This document shows positions 56,301 to 64,000 of a DNA stretch of 64,000 nucleotides, in pieces; position 1 is the first letter of the stretch, and each line of letters opens with the position of its first letter. Under the pieces are notes generated by a model. The model was not told the origin of the DNA, searched no databases, and saw only the letters and a program-made list of their open reading frames with translations. This DNA comes from Dryas octopetala (Eukaryota; Streptophyta; Magnoliopsida; Rosales; Rosaceae). The stretch lies in contig OY992835.1 of NCBI GenBank assembly GCA_963921425.1, positions 24,441,322 through 24,505,321 on the forward strand. Direction: 5' to 3'. The translations under genes and the position numbers were made by a program.

Positions 56301-57469
56301 TGAGGCAGGTTCTTCCTGAGGATTTAGTTCAAGTGATTGCGGCTATCCCAGTGGCTCTTGAGGGATCTAATGAGGATGGTTGGACTTGGGGTCCTGCTTC
56401 CAATGGATGTTTCTCTGTTCGATCTGCCTATAAAATTGCTGCTGATGAAGATAATCTTGAGGAGTGGCCATGGGCTTTTCTTTGGAAACTCAAAGTTCCT
56501 CCTCGTATTAAGACTTTTTTGTGGCTTTTATGCTTAAACAGGATTTTGGTTAACGAGACAAGATGGAGAAGGGGCCTCTGTGTTAATCCTGCTTGTCATC
56601 ATTGTGGTTTCCAAATTGAATCTTGTGGTCACCTGTTTAGAGATTGTAGGAGAGCTAAGTTGGTGTGGAATGATCTATTGATGCCTTTTCACCTTTTAGA
56701 CTCCACTTTTCTTGGCTTTGATGATTGGCTTAAGCTTAATCTTACTTGCAATCAAATTTCTAGTGCAGGTGTTCCATGGAATATAATTTTCTGTTATGGT
56801 TGTTGGTTGCTTTGGAAGTGGAGGAACAAAGATATTTTTGATATCGAGTTCTCCTTTCCTTTTCAGCCTCATTTGATTATTGCGAGCATGGCTAAGGAAT
56901 GGTTTTCTGCTATTTCTGCCAATGGTGCTCCTAAGGTTAAAAGTCAGGTTCTGATTGCTTAGGCTCCTCCTCCCATAAATTGGGTTAAGCTTAATGTTGA
57001 TGGGAGTCGAGTTACGGCTGATGGTGATATAAGTGCTGGTGGGCTGATTCGGGACTTTGATGGTACATGGCTTGGTGGCTTTTCTGCTCATCTTGGCAAA
57101 GGGGAGGTCTTGGCTGCTGAGTTATGGGGTTTGTATTATGGTCTTGATCTTGCCTGGCGCAGTGGGTATAGACAAATTTTGGTAGAAATGGATTCTTGCT
57201 GTGCAGTCAATCTTGTCTTACAACATGATAGTGCAACTCACCCTCTTGGTGCCCTTGTTAATGCGTGGCACTGCTTGCTTAAGAAAGATTGGTGTTGTAG
57301 GCTCTCTCATGTCTTCAGGGAAAAGAACCAGGCTGCAGACCATCTTGCTGCTTTAGGCCACTCTTTGGAGCTTGGTCTGCTTGTGTTTGAAACTCCTCCT
57401 CTGAGTTGTGTTTCCGTTTTATCTGATGATTGTATTGGCTTGGCTAGGTCTCGTCTAGTGAATTGTTAG
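53358..57469 (+). pseudogene. LINE ORF2 (endonuclease, RT, zf-RVT, RNase H), two lesions
   Basis: It starts 37 bases after ORF1. The APE-type endonuclease shows ICWNVRGAG, IEPRVSG, IAGDFNEL and SDHCSI. The reverse transcriptase shows FRPISLCNTLYKVVTK, RQGDPLSPYLF and the catalytic FADDIILF. A zf-RVT domain (FLWKLKVPPRIKTFLW, CHHCG) and an RVT_3 RNase H (AAELWGLYYGLDLAW, DHLAALGH) follow. The frame shifts near 55785-55800, between the RT and zf-RVT parts. An in-frame TAG at 56960-56962 precedes the RNase H. All catalytic blocks are otherwise intact, so inactivation is recent. Confidence 0.92.
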
Positions 57470-57529
57470 TTTTGTTCTTGGGCCTTTGGCCTTCTTAATT
57501 ACCAAAAAAAAGAAATCTAAGGAATTGAA

Positions 57530-58203
57530 CAATCAAATACGTGCTTTGAAGTTTAGAAGGAATCACAATTAGTTATCAATACCGTTATAGAGAAATGTAA
57601 CCCCTAGCCTTAGCTAGGGCTTTAAACTGCCATTAAAGAGACCAAAAGAAATACTGTAATTAACTATTCTCCAAAATAATGATTTCGCCCAAATAATTTT
57701 GGCCGAATTTATCGACCTAAATTTTAAATTCAATTTCACTTCACCCACCTAAATGTATAAAAAATTTATATATACTAATGCACATCTTAGGATAATTATA
57801 CTAATTAAGCATATTAAAAAACAAATAACGTCAAATAAATATACATTTTAAGATGTTATGGAGACTCACATAAACGTCAAACTCTCCAGCTCTTGATGGC
57901 AAAGGAAATGTTAAGGAAAAGACCACCCGACCTCACTCCCTCGAGGCCGGACACAATCACTTGATCTAGAGATCAGATCCGGGCGCAAGACAGTCATCCT
58001 CATAATAGACCCTCACATTGGACCACGCTTGGTCCTGGCATATACCACATATACCCTTCTCCACATCTCACCACAAATCAAAACCCTGCAACTTCATTAA
58101 AAGTGTCCTATATAATTATGGGTATAAATGTCATTTTATTATGAGGGTATAATTATCTTACAAAAATTCGTTATGGTACATACGGTTTTAGGCTATAGCC
58201 ATA
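57530..58203. other. Gap right of the LINE
   Basis: No gene recognised. A less AT-rich stretch at 57890-58070 is unlike its surroundings and may be a fragment of an unidentified repeat. Confidence 0.35.
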
Positions 58204-58253
58204 GCTATCCATATGGTACCTACGGCTATAGGCTATAGCCATAGCTATCACAC

Positions 58254-60869
58254 GAGTTATTTACATTTACGTTTTTTAGATTTTAAAAATTATATATATA
58301 TTTTATGAGATTTTAAAATTATTGCACATAATCTTTTACGAAGATAAAAATAATGAAAAAATATGTTAAAATTAGGGCTGAGATTTTATGCCGAAAAATC
58401 AAAAATTACCGACAACCGACCAAGCATTATGCCGAAAATTACCAAAAATTTCGGTTACCGATACCGATACTAGATTTTCATACCAATACCGATGATTTCG
58501 GTAACGGTACCGATTCACAAAACTCGGTACCGACAGTACCGATACCAATCGTATATTAAAAAAATATAATTAAAATAATTCATTTTTATATATTTCTATA
58601 CTATATCGATATACCCTAAATAAAAAATACTAAAATACTAAATACATTTCTATATAATTTCTAATTTTTTATAATTTATATAAAACATATATAAATTTAT
58701 AAACCCTATAACTTATTAACTTATATGTTTTTTAATTTATATAATACATTTCTATATAAAAATTAATTAAAAATATCCCAAACCCTAATATTATACTAAA
58801 TTATAAACCCTATATAGTATATGTATATGATATCTCATACTAAATTACTAATTTCTATACCCTAATAGTCGAATACTATAAATTTATACTTCATAGATTC
58901 ATAGTTGGTAATTTAGAGTTTGGTATATAGTATATAGTATAATACTATAATATGGTATAGTATAGTATAGTATAATATGATAATATTAGTAATTTAATTA
59001 GTATATTGTATAATATGATATAATATAGTAAAATATGGTATAATATATTAATATCAATATGGACTATGGAGTTATGGACTATTTATGATTTATGTAATTA
59101 CCTCAATCATAAATGTATAATATGATATAATATATTATTATTGGTATATGGTATTAGTCATTTAGCCTAACAGCCCTATTAGGTAATATACTAATGTAGC
59201 ATACCAATATACTAATAATGTAATATACTAATATAGTATATACTAAATAGTAAATAATATATAGTTATATAACTTATATTATATACTATATACTAAATAG
59301 TATATAGTATTTATAATATACTATAAAAGTATAAAGTAGTAAAGTAATGTAGACTACATAGTATTAACTATTAAGTATATACTATATACATTAATACATT
59401 ATAGAAGTATAGAGTATAGGCTATACTGCTATAGTGCTATACCCTAAGGTTTAGGACATAATTAATGATATAAATTAAAAAACATATAAACTATTCTTCA
59501 GTAATGCTACACTTACCACATTTTTATACCACAATTTAATACCATCTGACATAACATTCATACATTGGACACGAAAAATTAAAAAATAAAACCTAAAAAA
59601 GAAAAAGGAAATACTCTTTCAGTAAAGTAATGACACATCAGGTGAGATACAAATGTGGGAACAAAAATGTGGGACAACTAGCATTATTGTATTAACTATT
59701 AACTATATACTATAAAAATTAAAAAAATATATAAATTATAGGGTTTAGTATCTATAAGTTATAAGTTATAAATTTATAGTATATACTATATAGTAAGTTA
59801 GTAATTAGTAACTACTAACTAGTTAACTACTATCTATAAGTATAAACTATATACTATATACTATAAATTAAAAAACATATGTAATAAAAATAAAAAACTT
59901 CAAACCTCAACCAAACCCCAATTGAAATTTGACCCCAAAAAACCCTAAACCCTAAACCCCAAAGTCCAAACCCCAAACGAAACCCCAAAATACCCTAATC
60001 CTATTATTCATAAATTCCTAATTTCATAATGTCTAAAATCTAAATAATAAATGAATTTTTTAAAAAATCCACTTAAACAAAATTTAAAACTCAAAACAAC
60101 AGATTTTTTTTTTGTTTCACTCTCAAAGTCTCTCACTCTCGAAGTCTCTCTCTTCTCTTTCCCGCGACACCCTTTCTCCTTAGTCCGACATGACGCCGGC
60201 GAGCTAGGCGGCGAGACCACCACCAAACTCTCTCTTTCTTCCTCCTCTCCCTCATGGCCTTCTCTCTCCCAGATCTCTTATCTCTCTTCTCTCTCCTCCC
60301 TCCCCGATCACCTCTCTTTTCGATCTGCCGCCCTCTGGCAACGGCTGGTGACAAGGCCGAGCTCATCATGCTCGACTACTCGCCTCCTCCTCCCCTATCT
60401 CCCTTTGGTCTCTGCCCACTCGAAACCCCCCTCTGTCTCGCCGCCTCCCTTTGGTTTGCATTTATAGGTTTTGCTGCTAGTGGGTTTGCCGAGTACTGTT
60501 CCGACACCACCTAGCTCCGACCGATGCCGAATGCATCGGATTCCGACTACCATCGGCACGGTATCGGGGTCCAAAATCCTTCCTCCGCTCATTCTCGGTC
60601 GGAAGTCGGTATGTGGGTTTCGGTACGGTTATCGTGCCGAACCCACTCCTAGCTAAAATGGTGGATTGTTTTAATAATATTATTCAAGATATAAGGTTCA
60701 ATCTCAATACAAATATATATATATATATTTTTATTAATAATATTTTCTCTTGTAAAGGGTTATATGTAATAATTTTAAAATTTTATAGAATGTATGTGTA
60801 ATTTTTTAAATCCTAAAAAGTGCATGTGAAAAAAATTAAACTTAAAAAGGTGTAAATTTAAATAACTCC
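58254..60869. mobile_element. MITE with 9-bp target duplication, carrying a nested hAT-like insert
   Basis: The outer ends read gagttatttacatttac and, inverted, ggagttatttaaatttac. The flanking duplication is ctatcacac (58245-58253 and 60870-60878), and copy A shows the corresponding uninterrupted sequence. Without the inner insert the element would be about 330 bp, typical of a Mutator-type MITE. Confidence 0.7.
58373..60651. mobile_element. Non-autonomous hAT-like element nested in the MITE
   Basis: The ends are tagggctgag and, inverted, taggagtggg. An 8-bp duplication with one mismatch flanks it (gttaaaat at 58365-58372, gctaaaat at 60652-60659). Subterminal regions are rich in ccgaaa/accgata-type words. 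The interior is extremely AT-rich (58560-59900) and then a CT-rich block (60110-60470) with no transposase. The hAT label rests on TSD length and TAGGG-type ends. Confidence 0.6.
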
Positions 60870-60878
60870 CTATCACAC

Positions 60879-61597
60879 TCAGAAGAGAGAAAAAAAAAAC
60901 AAAAAAAACAAAGCGATAGCTAATGTTGAATGATAATTCTGTGCCAACAGTGCCGCCATGAGTCATGATTCAGATAGTGACATAACTCTGTTGTATCCGA
61001 GTAATATTCAGTATCTCTATCTCTCACGTCACATACTAAATATAAAAATAAACATATTTAGTGTATACACGGATACACCTATAATAAATAAAAAAATTTG
61101 TTATGACCTTAGCATTTAAAATTTGAGTATTAAACATCCAATAAAGGGTGGGCCTAGATCCAGCCTGGCCTGATCCTATTAGAAAAGCCCACTGGGTCAG
61201 ACTTGAACTGGCCGGGAGCCGAATAAAAAAAAACTCAGTCTAAGTTTGGCCCAAGTGCCCAACCTTGAACAATGGTATTAGAAAGTAAAGCATGCAGTGA
61301 GCAGAAAATTAGCATAATGAAACTTTACATAATAAAAGTGAGTCACTTCACAAGAAACCAAGAATTGCATTCTAAAGACAATCTCAACAAGAATGATATT
61401 TATTGTTTATCCACTCTGTCCAAAATACAACTTCACTAAGGACCTAGTCGAGGCAGCCAGCCCATCCCTAATAAAACCTTTGACCCTCACTAACTGCAAA
61501 CCATGAAATATCTAAGGAAACAGAGCTTCAACAATATAGTTCTTGTTTTTCTTTCTTTTTTCCTCCAATTTTTTATACCCTCATCAGCATACAAGCT
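60879..61597. other. Gap including the probable 3' UTR of the HMA-like gene
   Basis: It holds the right part of copy B and an inserted block with palindromic gggcctag/ggccgg words (61140-61260). No gene. The last 90 bases are probably 3' UTR. Confidence 0.4.
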
Positions 61598-62715
61598 CTA
61601 GACAACAATTTCCTCTTCTTCCTCAAAACTCAAATTCAATGTTTGTAGCTTGAAGCCTGAACCCTGTATGGCCTCAACCAAACTGGAAGCCACCCCAGTA
61701 GCTTGTACTGTTGTCTGTTTTGTCAACTGTAAAAACAGAAAAAACTTGTCATTCTCATTGGAATCTGAATGTGTCTTACAGAATTAAAACACCCAAAAAC
61801 GCAAAGATGTGGCCAAAGCACATATGAAGTTAAGCAAATCAAGTCTTCAACATATGGTAAACTTTACTCATCATGGATAACATATATTATCGTATCTGTT
61901 ACTACGCCACAGTCGAGGAAATTAGCCATACACACCTCTACACATGCAATACCCTCAACAACTTGAACCTTTAAGTTGGTAACACCTTGAGTTGCCTACA
62001 ACAAAATCCATGAATGACTGATAAATTATTTAGTCCAATCCAGCATTGATTCAGAATGTCAACACCCACATACTGAAAAATGAAAAAGGTACCTCTAAGG
62101 CTTTGGTCACTGAAGGGACAGCAGCATCACTCATTGTTCCATCTGCCTTGAGATATTATGCAAAACAAAAAGTCATATATAATACACTAACGCTAAGCAC
62201 TTGTAATTTACTAATTTGCTCAATGTCCTCAGAATCAGAAACAAGAGGCACATGCATAAATTGCTTAACCCCAAAAGAAACAATTAATACGAAATCTGCA
62301 GCGAATGTGTCAAATAGACACCAAAACCGTAAATCAAGTTGCAGAATGCAAATAAGAGAAACGCAATTTGATCGTCAAGTTGCAAACTTGGCAAAAATTA
62401 CTAACTGGGTACCTGAAAGAACATGGTCAGAGTGTCGGAGGGCGAAACGGGGACCGAAACGGGCTGCTCCTGTGGGTCGCTGCTGGTTGCTGCTTCTTCT
62501 TCTTGAACAGGAATTAGGGTTTCCTCTTCGACGGCCCTCAGAATTGTGGGTCTCCGGGACCTGTTGTCCTTGACTGTTAAGCGCTTGAAGGAGGTGGAAA
62601 CGTTTCGAAAGTGAAGGGTTGGAGAAGGAATGGGAATTGCAAGGGCATAATGGGAATGGTTGAAGGTAGAGAGCGAGTGCAGAGCTGAAAATGCAGAGAC
62701 TGAAATGGTGGCCAT
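61598..62715 (-). CDS. Chloroplast-targeted HMA-like domain protein (At5g14910-like)
   Basis: Four exons in phase: 62413-62715, 62093-62146, 61936-61995 and 61598-61726, giving 181 aa. The N-terminus is Ser/Thr/His-rich and basic, like a plastid transit peptide. From MFFQADGTMSDAAVP onward it resembles a heavy-metal-associated fold: helix (AVPSVTKALE), strand (NLKVQVVEGIACVEL), helix (ATGVASSLVEAIQGSGF). The metal-binding CxxC pair of true HMA domains is absent, so copper or zinc binding is doubtful. The C-terminus is acidic (SFEEEEE). No biochemical role is known to me. Confidence 0.88.
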
Positions 62716-63315
62716 TTATTTTCGGTGAGTTTTATCCTTCTTTCTCAATCCTCTTCTCGCCAAAGTGTTAGCCAAGAGCCACTGTCTGGGTATGAGTACG
62801 ATGCTGTGAGTAATGACTATGAAAGAGGCAAAAGCCTAAAAGCGGGTTTGGGCCTGTGGCCCACTGTTGACTATATAATTTTTTATTTCTTATTTTCAAA
62901 ATTTACTTCAGAACAAAATTCTTAGAAATCAAACTTAATTATTTTCTTGATGTCAATTACATTAACTAATTTTATCGTAAAGTATGTGGAAACTGGAAAT
63001 TGCCAATTTGGGTTCAAAATTATCACTGCAAATTTTACACAAACAAGTGAGTTGGATTCTAGAAGTCAGAACATTAACTTAAATCTAAAAGTGAGTTGGA
63101 TAAATACAAGAATCTATGCAACAGCCAACAGGGTTGGGAACTAGGGATATACATCAAGAAGAACTTGCTCCATCAAAAGTTCAAAAACCGATGCATTTCA
63201 GTACATTTGCTATGTTAAATTCACTTCACCTGCTCAAAAAAAGAAGGATTAACAAGTCCAGTTCTGATTCTCTCAAAAACTTTAAAAACAATGCCCTCCC
63301 TTTCCAACGTTTGAG
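62716..63315. other. Gap between the HMA-like and RNase H genes
   Basis: It holds the HMA-like gene's promoter (immediately right of 62715) and the RNase H 3' UTR. The two genes are in the same orientation with about 600 bases between. No further gene seen. Confidence 0.45.
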
Positions 63316-64000
63316 CTACTTCCCGCAGGAGTCCACTTCAACTTGTCCATCTGCTCAAGCATAAGATCCAATCAGTTCTAATGAATATGTATAAAAAGCA
63401 TAAACCATGAAAACCATAAGATTTCAGTAGAGCTGGAAGCCAAGTACCTCCAAGATTTACTGCTCGGTTTGCTTGAACATCAGCCTCAGAATTGTATTCC
63501 TGCAACAATAGCAGATTATGTCATTTGCTAAACAGAAATTCAAACAATTGTAGGCTTGTAGCAGACAAAACAATACAGTTACTATTTTCTAACTAACAGA
63601 ATGATAGACCAACTAATTCTCAAATATCTGTGCCATTTTTTGAAAAAGAATTCAATTTTTATTCATTGTCACTGTACTCTCATCAAATTAATTTTTTGAT
63701 GTCTTGAAGATTTGTTATACAAGTATTAAATAGAGAAATTTTCTGCAGCACATGACTGTACATACCCTAAGAACATGATTGATATCAAATGACAGAAACT
63801 TTTCAATGAGGTTTCTAGCCACTTGACACAGGTCAGCCATATTCGGATTTTTGGTTTTCCAGAGACCCTGTATCTGTTATAACAGAAATTCTTATAAGAC
63901 AGACAAATCAAATTTCAAAATGGATTATCAAACAGGTAACAGAAGGGGTGGTAAAGGAAAGACCACAGATATTTAAGCATAATAGATACAAACCTGCATG
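63316..64000 (-). CDS. RNase HI-type protein, C-terminal exons (partial)
   Basis: Exons 63994-64000 (cut by the window edge), 63766-63873, 63448-63499 and 63316-63350 join in phase. They encode ..MQ, IQGLWKTKNPNMADLCQ, FLSFDINHVLREYNSEAD and a short tail ending CGK. This is the C-terminal part of the RVT_3/RNase H fold (HVLREYNSEAD.QAN) found in plant RNase H1 proteins, which remove RNA from RNA-DNA hybrids. The N-terminal half, including most active-site residues, lies beyond the right edge, so subtype (nuclear, mitochondrial or plastid) cannot be told. Confidence 0.85.

Larger units (their letters stand above)
51399..57510 (+). mobile_element. Full-length L1-type LINE
   Basis: A 6,112-bp element ending in a short poly-A run. 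It is flanked by a 19-bp duplication (agaaatctaaggaattgaa at 51380-51398 and 57511-57529), the signature of target-primed insertion. It carries ORF1 and ORF2 with endonuclease, RT, zf-RVT and RNase H. Two lesions in ORF2 make it non-autonomous as it stands. Confidence 0.95.
58204..61510. repeat. Local duplication, copy B (expanded by insertions)
   Basis: Homologous blocks to copy A (49811-50363) are spread over 3.3 kb. The expansion comes from the nested MITE/hAT at 58254-60869, a further block of about 370 bases at roughly 60966-61335, and about 50 bases near 61390-61440 missing from copy A. Its right end lies just downstream of the HMA-like gene's stop codon. Confidence 0.75.

Overview
The window is plant nuclear DNA from a eudicot, probably a woody one. 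The evidence is spliced genes with GT..AG introns, a SAG101-type immune lipase-like gene (a dicot family), a GASA/snakin gene, a class III peroxidase, a PUB-ARM E3 ligase, and several classes of plant transposon. I cannot fix the family or species from sequence alone.

Host genes, left to right: a U-box/ARM E3 ligase (8.05-9.76 kb, +) with a short upstream ORF; a secretory class III peroxidase (12.0-13.0 kb, -); SAG101 (15.45-17.65 kb, -, four exons) with a truncated tandem copy of its 3' end at 14.7-15.0 kb; PIGN, GPI ethanolamine phosphate transferase 1 (25.6-32.1 kb, -, 18 exons, every junction in phase); a GASA14-like proline-rich gibberellin-regulated protein (46.3-47.4 kb, -); a small chloroplast HMA-like protein (61.6-62.7 kb, -); and the 3' end of an RNase HI gene (63.3 kb to the right edge, -). 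From memory, SAG101, GASA14 and the HMA-like gene match the adjacent Arabidopsis loci At5g14930, At5g14920 and At5g14910 in the same relative order, so this looks like a conserved gene string expanded by transposons.

Mobile DNA fills the gaps. There is a young Copia LTR element with identical LTRs (2.2-7.2 kb). A Mutator-like element (18.03-23.83 kb) has 276-bp TIRs differing at one base, a 9-bp TSD, a spliced transposase gene and a convergent second gene for a GRF zinc-finger/membrane protein. A 1.18-kb fold-back element follows at 24-25 kb. A composite satellite (32.8-40.7 kb) is split by a 4.07-kb CACTA element. A full-length L1-type LINE with a 19-bp TSD lies at 51.4-57.5 kb. Small MITEs include one whose empty site survives in a nearby duplicate, and a MITE/hAT nest lies at 58.3-60.9 kb.

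The two signals most worth following are the two-gene MULE, which resembles mudrA/mudrB in layout but carries an unrelated second gene, and a roughly 1.1-kb palindrome at 43.18-44.27 kb. The palindrome is an inverted duplication of a papain-type protease gene fragment, including an intron, and would fold into a long hairpin RNA.
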